NCBI GenBank assembly: GCA_002329125.1
Contig: DCXX01000065.1
Span: forward strand, 16,242-32,644
From: Fidelibacterota bacterium UBA2125
Lineage (GTDB): Bacteria > Fidelibacterota > Marinisomatia > Marinisomatales > S15-B10
Reading direction: 5' to 3'
Length of the DNA stretch: 16,403 bases
In this document: positions 1 through 7,911 of the stretch, piece by piece
How positions within the stretch are numbered: position 1 is the stretch's first letter
Layout of the letters: every line of letters begins with the position of its first letter
The notes under the pieces: generated by a model
What the model saw: the letters and a program-made list of their open reading frames with translations, nothing else
The model's database searches: none
What the model was told of the DNA's origin: nothing
Made by a program: the position numbers and the translations under genes

Positions 1-1914
1 AATCATTTTTCGAATTGGCTGGCCGCCCGCAGTGAATTCTGGATCGCCTCCCGTGTCAGAAAGGTTAAGACATCGGATTTTGAAAATGTGGAAGGTTTGA
101 GGCAGTATCTTATTGAAGTTGTGGGAATGACCAGGCAGGCCAGAGTACATGGCCGTGTGATCCAGTACCATGGTGGTGATGAGGACACGACTGCTGATTT
201 TGTCAAGTTTGGAAGAGGTTCTTTGGGAGGCAAGGCTCGCGGACTTGCATTTGCGCAATCTCTTGTGAAATCAGATGAATTAAAACAGAAGTTTCCTGAC
301 ATCAATATCAGGATTCCTAAGGTAGCTGTTATTGGCACGGACCAGTTCGGAATGTTCATGGACGAGAATAATCTTTGGGCTACAGCACTGAAAACAAAGA
401 GTTCAAAGCGTTTGGCGAAGAAATTCTTAAGTGCACCCATACCTAAAGAATTGATGAGTTTTATCAAAGCTTATTTAAAAGAGATGAAATCACCTATTGC
501 TATACGCTCATCGGGGCTGTTTGAGGATATGCAGTATCAGTCTCTGGCAGGTCTCTATTCAACATTTTTACTTCCCAACAATGAACGTTCACTGAAAATT
601 CGTGTTGCAAAGGTTGCTGATGCCATCAGGTTGGTGTACGCGTCCATGTTTTCTCGTGAGGTGAAGAGCACCACCGCCTCAAGCGGTCATCACCTGGAAG
701 ATGAAAAGATGGCCATAATCATGCAGGAGGCCGTAGGGCAGAGACACGGTTCCCGGTTTTATCCCACTTTCAGCGGCGTGGCGCAAAGCATTAATTATTA
801 TCCCATATCATACATGAAACGGGAAGACGGTGCTTCATACCTGGCTCTCGGATTGGGCCGGATGATTGCTGAAGGGGGGAGAGTACTTCGCTTCTCTCCG
901 AAGTATCCGCGCCTTATGCCGCAGTTTTATTCACCTGATGCCATGCTGGAAAATTCACAAACAGAGTTTTATTCACTTTCTCTTGATACTGGGCAGAATT
1001 TGCTGAGCGCCGCCGGAGAAGATAGCAATTTATCGAAGGAACCGCTCTCAGTAGCGGAAAAGGATGGGGTATTACGCCATGTGGCAAGTGTACTTTCCAC
1101 TGAGGACAACATTGTTAGAGATTCACTCAATTATGACGGTCCTAGGATTGTCACTTTTTCGCGCATCCTCCAGTCCCGCGGTTTTCCGCTTCCTGAGCTA
1201 ATTAGTGAAATACTGACCCTCGGTTACGACGCTATGGGGTGCCCTGTTGAAGCGGAGTTCGCATGTAATTATTCTTTGAAGCCCGATGTACCATCTGAGT
1301 TCTGCTTGCTTCAGATCAGACCCATGCCCAGCGATACATTTGACACTAGTGTTCAGTTCAAGACAGGGGACAGACACGATATTGTCTGCTCCAGTAAACT
1401 GGCTCTTGGTAACGGTTACCTCAACGACATCTACGATCTCATTGTTGTAGATCCCGAAAAATTCGATTTTGCTAATTCAAACAAAGTTGCCGAACAAATA
1501 GAAAAGATTAACAAAAAGATCGGGAAGGGAAGTTCAATTTTGATCGGTCCTGGGCGGTGGGGAAGTGCTGACCCTTGGCTCGGTATTCCTGTCCGCTGGA
1601 ATCAGATCTCCCGAGCGAGGGTAATTGTGGAAGTGGAGCTATACGGAAAGCCTATTGATCCGTCATTTGGCAGTCACTTTTTTCAGAATGTCACCAGTTT
1701 CAGGATAGGCTATTTTACTGTGACGGGAAAAAATGACCGTATAGACTGGGACTGGCTCAGGTCTCAAAGGACGCATGAATCCTCAGAACATGTCCGGTGG
1801 ATCAAGCTGAAGAATCCTGCTGCAGTCTGGATTGACGGCAAAACAGGCGATGGACTTATATTGAAAAACCGTCTCGAGTTTCCAGAGAACGGCCACCAGA
1901 GCGGCGCCGCTTAA
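1..1914 (+). CDS. PEP/pyruvate-binding ATP-grasp protein (PEP-synthase-like), 5' truncated
   Basis: The reading frame is open from base 1, so the N-terminus lies outside the window; 637 codons are visible. The visible start reads as a linker (SNWLAARSEF, then residues rich in Arg/Lys) that in related proteins follows an N-terminal receiver-like region. Next comes the nucleotide-binding PPDK_N fold: GRGSLGGKARGLAF at about visible residues 74-87 and PIAIRSSGLFEDMQYQSLAG near 165-184. A later LQIRPM segment and a C-terminal block with IGPGRWGSADPWLG near 512-525 resemble long Bacteroidota proteins annotated as PEP synthase-like. There is no phosphohistidine swivelling domain and no C-terminal TIM barrel after the ATP-grasp part, so it should not make PEP by the classical PpsA/PpdK cycle. 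Its substrate is unknown. The GTG at 88 is an internal codon, not a likely start. The TAA stop overlaps the gdhA stop. Confidence 0.82.
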   Translation, partial: NHFSNWLAARSEFWIASRVRKVKTSDFENVEGLRQYLIEVVGMTRQARVHGRVIQYHGGDEDTTADFVKFGRGSLGGKARGLAFAQSLVKSDELKQKFPDINIRIPKVAVIGTDQFGMFMDENNLWATALKTKSSKRLAKKFLSAPIPKELMSFIKAYLKEMKSPIAIRSSGLFEDMQYQSLAGLYSTFLLPNNERSLKIRVAKVADAIRLVYASMFSREVKSTTASSGHHLEDEKMAIIMQEAVGQRHGSRFYPTFSGVAQSINYYPISYMKREDGASYLALGLGRMIAEGGRVLRFSPKYPRLMPQFYSPDAMLENSQTEFYSLSLDTGQNLLSAAGEDSNLSKEPLSVAEKDGVLRHVASVLSTEDNIVRDSLNYDGPRIVTFSRILQSRGFPLPELISEILTLGYDAMGCPVEAEFACNYSLKPDVPSEFCLLQIRPMPSDTFDTSVQFKTGDRHDIVCSSKLALGNGYLNDIYDLIVVDPEKFDFANSNKVAEQIEKINKKIGKGSSILIGPGRWGSADPWLGIPVRWNQISRARVIVEVELYGKPIDPSFGSHFFQNVTSFRIGYFTVTGKNDRIDWDWLRSQRTHESSEHVRWIKLKNPAAVWIDGKTGDGLILKNRLEFPENGHQSGAA

Positions 1915-3248
1915 ACGACTCCCTGATCCAGCATTGCATCGGCTACTTTAATGAATCCGCCAATGTTTGCACCTTTTACATAATCGACTTTTTTCCCATT
2001 ATCTCCGTAGCGGACGCACTGATCATGAATGTTTACCATGATCCTTTGAAGCTTTTCGTCAACTTCTTCTCTTGACCACTGAATGCGCATGGCATTCTGA
2101 CTCATCTCCAATCCGGAAACAGCCACACCACCGGCATTGGCGGCTTTACCAGGCCCGAATAGAACACCATTTTTTTGGAGTATCTCGACGGCATCGGGCT
2201 CTGTGGGCATGTTGGCCCCCTCAGAAACACAGAGACAGCCGTTATCAACAAGCATCTTCGCTTCTTCGGCATTGATCTCGTTCTGTGTGGCTGACGGGAG
2301 CGCCACATCACATTTAACTTTCCATGGGCGCTCAGCTTCAAAATACTGACAGCCGTACTTTTTGGCATATTCCTGAATGCGGCCGCGCCGTACATTCTTA
2401 AGATCTATAACGTAGTTCAGTTTTTCTTCATCGATACCATCAGGATCATGGATGGAACCGGAAGAATCAGAAAGCGTCACCGGCTTGCCTCCTAACAGGT
2501 TCACCTTCTCAGCGGCGTATTGTGCTACATTTCCCGATCCTGATATGGCTACTGATTTTCCTTCAAATGAATCGCCTTGGGACTTAAGCATCTCTTCAGC
2601 AAAGTAAACACAGCCGTAGCCCGTCGCTTCTGGCCGAATGAGACTCCCGCCCCAGTTGAGTGCCTTGCCGGTCAGCACACCTGTAAACTCGTTCCTTAAT
2701 CGTTTATATTGGCCAAATAGAAAACCAATCTCGCGAGCGCCCACACCGATATCTCCTGCCGGAACATCTGTGTTTGCTCCAATATGGCGCTGAAGTTCAG
2801 TCATAAAGGACTGGCAGAAAGACATTACCTCATTGTCAGACTTTCCCTTGGGATCGAAATCAGAACCGCCTTTGCCGCCACCCATTGAAAGAGTGGTTAG
2901 ACTGTTTTTCAATACCTGTTCAAAGCCGAGAAACTTGAGGATGGAAAGATTAACAGAAGGGTGAAATCGGAGACCTCCTTTGTAAGGTCCGATGGCAGAG
3001 TTGAACTCCACCCGGAAGCCTCTGTTTACTTCTATCTCTCCACGGTCGTTTCGCCACGGCACGCGAAACATCAAAACTCGTTCGGGTTCCACAAGCCGGT
3101 CAAGAATCTTTGCATCCATGTAATGGGGATTTTCTTCCAGGAATTCCCACAGCGATTCTGCCACTTCGAGGACTGCCTGGTGAAATTCAGCCTCACCAGC
3201 ATTTCTCGACTTAACAGAATTCATGAAATCATCAACTGAGCTGTACAT
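1911..3248 (-). CDS. gdhA: NADP-type glutamate dehydrogenase
   Basis: This 445-residue protein has the usual length of the hexameric family I glutamate dehydrogenase, which aminates 2-oxoglutarate with ammonium using NAD(P)H in the cytoplasm. Visible landmarks are GPYKGGLRFHPSV (88-100), the catalytic lysine in MGGGKGGSDFDP (K126), the aspartate in DVPAGDIGVG (D166), NWGGSLIRPEATGYG (198-212) and the Rossmann loop SGSGNVA (236-242). The order and wording of these blocks match the biosynthetic NADP-dependent GdhA type; NADP preference is inferred from family resemblance, not measured. The ATG at 3248 is preceded by GGAG with a 7-base spacer, which supports this start. It is transcribed alone, divergently from comF, and converges on the upstream ATP-grasp gene with a 4-base overlap of stop codons. 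Confidence 0.96.
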   Translation of the reverse strand: MYSSVDDFMNSVKSRNAGEAEFHQAVLEVAESLWEFLEENPHYMDAKILDRLVEPERVLMFRVPWRNDRGEIEVNRGFRVEFNSAIGPYKGGLRFHPSVNLSILKFLGFEQVLKNSLTTLSMGGGKGGSDFDPKGKSDNEVMSFCQSFMTELQRHIGANTDVPAGDIGVGAREIGFLFGQYKRLRNEFTGVLTGKALNWGGSLIRPEATGYGCVYFAEEMLKSQGDSFEGKSVAISGSGNVAQYAAEKVNLLGGKPVTLSDSSGSIHDPDGIDEEKLNYVIDLKNVRRGRIQEYAKKYGCQYFEAERPWKVKCDVALPSATQNEINAEEAKMLVDNGCLCVSEGANMPTEPDAVEILQKNGVLFGPGKAANAGGVAVSGLEMSQNAMRIQWSREEVDEKLQRIMVNIHDQCVRYGDNGKKVDYVKGANIGGFIKVADAMLDQGVV

Positions 3249-3268
3249 GATTTATCTCCGAATATTAG

Positions 3269-3298
3269 ATTATTAACCGATCGAATAACCGTTGTTAA
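3269..3298 (-). promoter_or_regulatory. Candidate gdhA promoter with direct TAACCG repeats in the spacer
   Basis: On the minus strand, TTAACA (3298-3293) and AATAAT (3274-3269) each match the sigma-70 consensus hexamers at 5 of 6 positions, with an 18-base spacer. The expected start of transcription is near 3262, giving a very short leader that still contains the GGAG at 3259-3256. On the plus strand the spacer holds two copies of TAACCG (3274-3279 and 3286-3291) with a 12-base period. This could be an operator, but no regulator is known here. The call rests on sequence match only. Confidence 0.35.
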
Positions 3299-3389
3299 AA
3301 TTACAACACATTGGCAGAAGCAAAACAAATCTTTTTCGTAGAGGTGACAGTTCTCAGTAGTTATGTAAATTCTACAGAGGGTTTAATGT

Positions 3390-4097
3390 ATGTCGACTTC
3401 ATTTCCGAACTCACTGTTAAAAACAGGATTATTTGATCTTCTGTATCCACCTTTTTGCCGCTTGTGCGATCAAAAGCTTACCACAGATGAAATAGTTTTT
3501 TGCGGAGCTTGTCTGAACGGTCTTGAGGCGACCTATATCAGAAACTGGATCGAAAAAATAACATTCCACGATTGGCTTGATGAGGTATACAGCGGATGGT
3601 TTTTTGACGAAAAAATGCAGATTATTATTCATGCCCTCAAATATGATGAAATGGTGGTAGTGGGTGATCTGCTGGGTACGAGACTGGCGGAAATGTTTCG
3701 AGACACTCTTTTTTCACTCCAGCTCAATGTTTTAACAGCCGTTCCTCTGCACCCAGTGCGGCTGCGTGAGAGGGGATACAATCAGAGCAACCAGCTGGGT
3801 GAGGCCGTCTCCAAGCACCTTAACTTGCCCTTTTCAGCCGATCTATTGCGACGGTGTAAAAACACGAAATCACAAACTAATCTGACGGCGAACGAGAGGA
3901 TGGACAATGTCACTGAAGCTTTTAAGTCAATTGCTGAGCCGCCTGAAAGAGTTTTGATCATCGATGATGTTCTTACGACCGGGTCCACTGTTTCAGCATG
4001 CGCCGCGGCCCTGAAGAGGTCCGGTACGAAATTTGTTGCAGTATTGACAGCGGGGACGCCTTATTTTCACGGCCTGGATTCGCAAGGAAAAACATGA
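3390..4097 (+). CDS. comF: ComF-family phosphoribosyltransferase-like protein
   Basis: A 235-residue ComF/GntX-like protein. The N-terminus carries a four-cysteine, probably zinc-binding, knuckle: CRLC (C23, C26) and CGAC (C38, C41). The middle has the ComF signature VPLHPVRLRERGYNQSNQLG (118-137) and the tract KNTKSQTNLTANER (157-170). The C-terminus has the PRPP-binding loop IDDVLTTGST (191-200). In naturally competent bacteria ComF acts in the cytoplasm in DNA uptake; the wider family is found in non-competent bacteria with no proven role, so competence here is only a possibility. The ATG at 3390 has AGAGG at 3376-3380, nine bases upstream. It is the first gene of the pgk-tpiA-secG operon, and its TGA overlaps the pgk ATG as ATGA. 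Confidence 0.93.
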   Translation: MSTSFPNSLLKTGLFDLLYPPFCRLCDQKLTTDEIVFCGACLNGLEATYIRNWIEKITFHDWLDEVYSGWFFDEKMQIIIHALKYDEMVVVGDLLGTRLAEMFRDTLFSLQLNVLTAVPLHPVRLRERGYNQSNQLGEAVSKHLNLPFSADLLRRCKNTKSQTNLTANERMDNVTEAFKSIAEPPERVLIIDDVLTTGSTVSACAAALKRSGTKFVAVLTAGTPYFHGLDSQGKT

Positions 4098-5281
4098 GAT
4101 CGCTGGAGTCTCTGAATTTTGACAATGATAGGGCATTAATCAGGGTTGATTTTAATGTTCCTATGAGTGAGGGAAAGGTGGCTGATGATTTCAGGATACA
4201 GGCTGCCTTGCCGTCCATTAAACATTGTATCGATCACGGTGTAGCTGTCGTTCTCATGTCCCATCTTGGAAGACCGGGAGGAGTTCCATCGGAAGATTTA
4301 AGTCTCATGCCGGTGGGTGAGACCTTATGCGATCATCTGGAAATGTCCATCAAATTTTCTCACGACTGTGTTTCTGATGATGCTATTGATGTCTCTCATG
4401 AACTCCAGGCGGGGGAAGTACACCTATTAGAAAACCTTCGGTTTCATGCCGGCGAAACAAAAAATGACCACGATTTTGCTTTTCGACTTGCAAAGCACGG
4501 TACATGCTTTATCAATGACGCTTTTGGCACAGCACACCGTGCTCACGCTTCCAATGTGGGGGTCACTGATTTTCTGCAAAACAGCACCCCGGGATTTCTC
4601 ATGGCTGAAGAATTCAAATTTCTTCACTCTGCTGTAATTCGTCCTGAACGGCCTTTTACAATTGTTCTTGGAGGTGCGAAAATAGGGACAAAACTTCCGC
4701 TTGTGACCCGATTCATTCGTGAAGCTGATAACATAATTATAGGCGGTGGTATGGCTTTTACGTTCCTAAAAATGGTTGGTTACGAAATTGGTAAATCAAT
4801 TTATGATGATTCATTACTACAAACAGCTAAACAAATAGTTGAAATGTCGAAATCACTGAATTGTAAGTTCCATCTACCGAGCGATATTGTAGTTACCGAG
4901 GATATATCTTCAGGTCAGAATTCAGCTGTTCGTAAGGTATCTGAAATAGATGTCAACGAAATTGGAGTTGACATTGGTCCTGAAACAATAGATCAATTTT
5001 GTGAGACCATTAATGGAAGCAGCACCGTTGTCTGGAATGGTCCTATGGGAATTTTTGAGACCGAGGCTTACAGCGGTGGTACCAAGTCTGTGGCAGAAGT
5101 TTTGGCACAGATGACCGGTAGAGGGGGGCTTTCCATCATTGGCGGTGGCGATTCAGCATCGGCTGTCCGAGACTTAAATTTATGGAATGAAATGACGCAC
5201 ATTTCCACAGGCGGCGGTGCGTCACTGGAACTGCTTGCTGGAAGGGAACTCCCGGCCATGAAAGCTTTGGAGATGGTATAA
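4094..5281 (+). CDS. pgk: Phosphoglycerate kinase
   Basis: This 395-residue cytoplasmic enzyme interconverts 1,3-bisphosphoglycerate plus ADP and 3-phosphoglycerate plus ATP. Substrate-side motifs are VDFNVP (18-23), SHLGRPGG (56-63), LLENLRFHAGE and FINDAFGTAHRAHAS. Nucleotide-side motifs are LGGAKIGTKL, VVWNGPMGIFE, IIGGGDSASAV and the hinge segment STGGGAS. The lysine of GGAK is kept, though the following residues (IGTKL) differ from the commoner VSDKI. The ATG at 4094 overlaps the comF stop and has AAGGA at 4084-4088 with a 5-base spacer; the frame is open further upstream to a GTG at 3998, but that extension lies in comF and the family begins where I place it. Bases of roughly 4725-4995 look more AT-rich than the rest of the gene. 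Confidence 0.98.
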   Translation: MRSLESLNFDNDRALIRVDFNVPMSEGKVADDFRIQAALPSIKHCIDHGVAVVLMSHLGRPGGVPSEDLSLMPVGETLCDHLEMSIKFSHDCVSDDAIDVSHELQAGEVHLLENLRFHAGETKNDHDFAFRLAKHGTCFINDAFGTAHRAHASNVGVTDFLQNSTPGFLMAEEFKFLHSAVIRPERPFTIVLGGAKIGTKLPLVTRFIREADNIIIGGGMAFTFLKMVGYEIGKSIYDDSLLQTAKQIVEMSKSLNCKFHLPSDIVVTEDISSGQNSAVRKVSEIDVNEIGVDIGPETIDQFCETINGSSTVVWNGPMGIFETEAYSGGTKSVAEVLAQMTGRGGLSIIGGGDSASAVRDLNLWNEMTHISTGGGASLELLAGRELPAMKALEMV

Positions 5282-6051
5282 TGATAAAACCTGTTGTAGC
5301 GGCAAACTGGAAGATGTATAAAACGATAGATGAATCAGTGAGCTTCGTCGAGAAACTAAAGAAGAAGCCTTTGGATTGGGATGAGGTCAACATTATATTA
5401 TGTGCTCCTTACACTTCGCTCTTTGAAATGGGAAATTCCCTTCGTGGGGATAATTTTTTGAGTCTTGGCGCTCAAAACCTGTATTGGGAACAGGAAGGGG
5501 CATTCACTGGTGAAATATCCGTCGAAATGCTCAAAGCCTGTGGTGTTGATTGGGTCATTATCGGCCATTCGGAAAGACGAACGCTGTTTGGCGAATCTGA
5601 TGAAAATGTCTGTCGTAAAGCCGATGCGGCACTGCAAAATGGTCTTTCGGTCATTTTCTGTGTTGGCGAATCACTTGAAGAGAGAGAGAAAGGCAAAACT
5701 TCCAGAGTACTCCAGCGTCAGGTGACGGCTCTCTTGTCTCAATTGAACGAACAGCTGTTAAGGATGGTTGTTATCGCTTATGAGCCCATTTGGGCAATAG
5801 GAACTGGATTACATGCCACAAGCGACCAGATTGAAGGATCTCACCGATTGATTCGCGGGATTATTGAAAAAGAATTTGTCGGTATTTCAGGAGAGATTTC
5901 CATCCTTTACGGCGGAAGTGTTAACTCCGGGAACTGTAGGGAATTAAGTGAAGTTAGTGAGGTTAACGGCTTTCTGATTGGCGGCGCAAGTCTGGACGCC
6001 CATCAGTTTGCTGAAATTGCAACAACAATCACTGAGGTGAAAAAAGAATAG
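5281..6051 (+). CDS. tpiA: Triosephosphate isomerase
   Basis: A 256-residue TIM-barrel enzyme interconverting dihydroxyacetone phosphate and glyceraldehyde 3-phosphate. The full catalytic set is visible: N9 and K11 in AANWKMYK, H96 in IIGHSERR, and E168 in AYEPIWAIGTG. The phosphate-binding LYGGSVN and GFLIGGASL segments are also present. The start overlaps the pgk stop by one base (TAATG), and GGAG at about 5269-5272 inside pgk provides an 8-base-spaced ribosome-binding site, so the two glycolytic enzymes are translationally linked. It is the third gene of the comF operon and is followed with no gap by secG. Confidence 0.98.
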   Translation: MIKPVVAANWKMYKTIDESVSFVEKLKKKPLDWDEVNIILCAPYTSLFEMGNSLRGDNFLSLGAQNLYWEQEGAFTGEISVEMLKACGVDWVIIGHSERRTLFGESDENVCRKADAALQNGLSVIFCVGESLEEREKGKTSRVLQRQVTALLSQLNEQLLRMVVIAYEPIWAIGTGLHATSDQIEGSHRLIRGIIEKEFVGISGEISILYGGSVNSGNCRELSEVSEVNGFLIGGASLDAHQFAEIATTITEVKKE

Positions 6052-6390
6052 ATGTATGGATTTCTGGTATTTTTGCATGTGATCGTCAGTATTTTGCTGG
6101 TAATAGTTATTCTCATGCAAGCGAGTAAAGGTGGCGGCCTTGCCGGTACCTTTGGTGGCGCGTCCACCGCCATTTTTGGCGGACGGGGTGCTGGCAGTTT
6201 TCTCAGCAAAGTTACGGTGGGTTTGGCGGCAACATTTATGATGCTGGCCATTCTCATCAGTCTTGTGAATGTGCCTACAGATAGCGGGGATTCTATCGTA
6301 AGAAAAATGGCTGGGGAAGAAGTTGTTTCTCCGGCGGCCGATCTCCCTGTGCCGCTTTCTTTTCCGCAGGAAGACGAGAAGGAACAATGA
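6052..6390 (+). CDS. secG: Preprotein translocase subunit SecG
   Basis: A 112-residue inner-membrane protein with the SecG layout: a first transmembrane helix (about residues 2-22), the short cytoplasmic loop with QASKGGGLAGTFGG (near 23-36) followed by a Gly-rich FGGRGAGSFL stretch, and a second transmembrane helix (about 52-73). A hydrophilic acidic tail of about 37 residues follows. SecG associates with SecYE and assists SecA-driven export. The ATG directly follows the tpiA TAG; GAGGTGA at 6034-6040 inside tpiA gives an 11-base spacer. The tpiA-secG order is common in bacteria. A tRNA-Leu gene begins 20 bases after the stop. Confidence 0.95.
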   Translation: MYGFLVFLHVIVSILLVIVILMQASKGGGLAGTFGGASTAIFGGRGAGSFLSKVTVGLAATFMMLAILISLVNVPTDSGDSIVRKMAGEEVVSPAADLPVPLSFPQEDEKEQ

Positions 6391-6410
6391 CATCATCTTC
6401 AATACAGTTT

Positions 6411-6495
6411 GCCGAAGTGGTGGAATTTGGTAGACACGCTATCTTGAGGGGGTAGTGTCCAACAGGACGTGCGGGTTCAAATCCCGCCTTCGGCA
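6411..6495 (+). tRNA. tRNA-Leu (anticodon GAG)
   Basis: The sequence folds as a type II tRNA: acceptor GCCGAAG pairs with CTTCGGC (6488-6494), followed by discriminator A. The anticodon stem CTATC/GGTAG (6439-6443/6451-6455) encloses the loop TTGAGGG, with anticodon GAG at 6446-6448. There is a long variable arm and a T arm GCGGG/CCCGC with TTCAAAT. CCA is not encoded. It sits inside an operon between secG and a TPR gene, with 20 and 27 bases on either side, so it must be excised from a polycistronic transcript or have its own promoter, which I do not see. Confidence 0.97.
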
Positions 6496-6522
6496 CAGCG
6501 TAAAACAAAAACAGGGTTAAGA

Positions 6523-7830
6523 ATGAAAAAAACACTACTAATAACGATATGGTTAATGGCAATCTTAACTGCTCAGAACAGTGACCAACTTTTTTCTGAA
6601 GGTAAGAAGTTGTTTGAAGACGGATTTTTGACTGAGGCTGAATCCAAATTTCTTGCTGTTGTGCAGGTTGATCCAGCTGCCTCTGGGGCACACTTTTTCC
6701 TCAGCAAAGTTTACCTACGTCAATATGATCTGGATAAAACTCGTGAGTCTCTAAGAAATGCCATTGAATACGATAAGGCAAATCAGGAATACCGAGATGA
6801 TTTCGATCATCTGAACCAGCTGGCCTCATCTATGGCGAACGCCATGAGGTCGCTGAATGGAGGCGATTCTGATGGTGCCATGGCAAAATTTGAAAAGGTG
6901 ATTGAAGACTATCCGGAGTTCACCGCCGCTGGAATGTATTACACCGGCATCGCACTCATGCGTTCAGATCAGGCTAGCGAAGCATCAAAATATTTCCGGG
7001 AGTCGATGAGTTTTGATCCCAACTATGAAAGGCCGAGAGTTGCATTAAAGGGTTTGACAGACCGAGCCTACAATGAAGGGAATCAACTGCTCCGGAGAGG
7101 TGACTACGAGGGAGCTGAAAGTTTTTTTAATGAAGTGTTGCAGTTGAACCCTAACTACTATCAGGCCTACTTCCAACTTGGCTACCTGAACACAAAACTG
7201 GGAGACTATGAACTGGCACTGGCAAACTATAAGAAAACAGTGGATATGAATCCCGGATATGCCAAAGGGTGGTTTGCGTTAGGTCTTACTTATCAGCGTA
7301 ACGGTGATTATGACAATGCACTTAAGGCGCTTGATAGTGCTGTGGATGCCGACCCTACCTATGCTAAAGCGCTTGTTCAGAAAGCTAAAATCCTAATGAA
7401 GCAAGGAGACTACAAATCAGCTGAAGGCGCTTACAACCATGCCATTCAGGTTGATCCTTCTTACAGCGCGGCGTACGCTGATCTTGGCCAGATTTATGTG
7501 AGCCAAGAGCGGTGGGAAGATGCCACCAGTGCGCTCTCTACAGCTACAGCTCTGGATGCGAAGCTCCATAAAGCATGGTTTTTGCTTGCTCAGTCGGAAA
7601 ATGCCAGTAGCAATTGCGATAATGCAAAAGAGGCAGCCCGATCGGCCCTCGATGCGAAATCAAATTATGCACCAGCATATTATGAACTTGGCATGGCTGA
7701 GGTCTGTCTGGGTAACAAGACAGCCGCTCTGGCTTCTTTCGAGAATGCAAGGAAAGACAGATCGTGGCGCAAGAATGCAGAGTATGAAATAGACAAAATC
7801 AAAAATCCTGATAGGTACAAGAATCCCTAA
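6523..7830 (+). CDS. Exported tetratricopeptide-repeat protein
   Basis: A 435-residue protein with an N-terminal signal-like segment (MKKTLLITIWLMAILTAQ) followed by about 11 TPR units that fill nearly the whole chain. The clearest run is residues 190-360, with units ending in LNPNY, MNPGY, ADPTY and VDPSY. TPR proteins act as protein-binding scaffolds; being secreted, this one probably works in the periplasm or at the outer membrane, but no partner is identifiable. Two cysteines occur in the last two repeats (SNCDNA and AEVCLG). The frame is open back into the tRNA-Leu, but the ATG at 6523 is preferred because it precedes the signal segment and has AGGG six bases upstream. It is the last gene of the operon; a strong terminator follows. 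Confidence 0.9.
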   Translation: MKKTLLITIWLMAILTAQNSDQLFSEGKKLFEDGFLTEAESKFLAVVQVDPAASGAHFFLSKVYLRQYDLDKTRESLRNAIEYDKANQEYRDDFDHLNQLASSMANAMRSLNGGDSDGAMAKFEKVIEDYPEFTAAGMYYTGIALMRSDQASEASKYFRESMSFDPNYERPRVALKGLTDRAYNEGNQLLRRGDYEGAESFFNEVLQLNPNYYQAYFQLGYLNTKLGDYELALANYKKTVDMNPGYAKGWFALGLTYQRNGDYDNALKALDSAVDADPTYAKALVQKAKILMKQGDYKSAEGAYNHAIQVDPSYSAAYADLGQIYVSQERWEDATSALSTATALDAKLHKAWFLLAQSENASSNCDNAKEAARSALDAKSNYAPAYYELGMAEVCLGNKTAALASFENARKDRSWRKNAEYEIDKIKNPDRYKNP

Positions 7831-7840
7831 ACAGTTTAAA

Positions 7841-7865
7841 GGGGCGCTTCGGCGCCCTTTTTTTT
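7841..7865 (+). terminator. Intrinsic terminator closing the comF-to-TPR operon
   Basis: A perfect 6-base-pair GC stem GGGCGC (7842-7847) / GCGCCC (7852-7857) is capped by the stable TTCG tetraloop and followed directly by eight T residues (7858-7865). A-rich bases before the stem can extend it by pairing with the T tract. It begins about ten bases after the TPR stop codon. Confidence 0.95.
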
Positions 7866-7911
7866 ATCTACTCTTCCGAATCTGAACTGACGTCCTTATT
7901 TTTATCTTACT

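Noticed and set aside
3..467. Minus-strand frame at the left edge
   Set aside because: It is antisense to the ATP-grasp gene, whose motifs in this stretch are unmistakable.
2102..2395. Overlapping minus-strand reading frame inside gdhA
   Set aside because: It is out of frame with gdhA, and the gdhA frame has all family motifs; the second frame has no recognisable content.
3344..3371. comF promoter GTGACA with TAAATT
   Set aside because: The predicted start of transcription would fall on the AGAGG ribosome-binding site, leaving it incomplete, and the -10 match is only 4 of 6.
3998..4093. N-terminal extension of pgk from the GTG at 3998
   Set aside because: It lies in another frame of comF, adds residues unlike the family, and the ATG at 4094 has a good ribosome-binding site and the usual PGK start.
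4725..4995. AT-rich patch in pgk as horizontally acquired DNA
   Set aside because: The frame and PGK motifs run through it without a break, and the composition shift judged by eye is too small and short to claim recombination.
5944..6402. 152-codon minus-strand frame across tpiA and secG
   Set aside because: It is antisense to two certain genes, has no supporting motif or ribosome-binding site, and its Lys/His-rich composition fits a shadow frame.
6469..6522. Longer start for the TPR protein inside the tRNA-Leu gene
   Set aside because: The extension would translate the T arm and acceptor of the tRNA and would put residues before a clear signal peptide.
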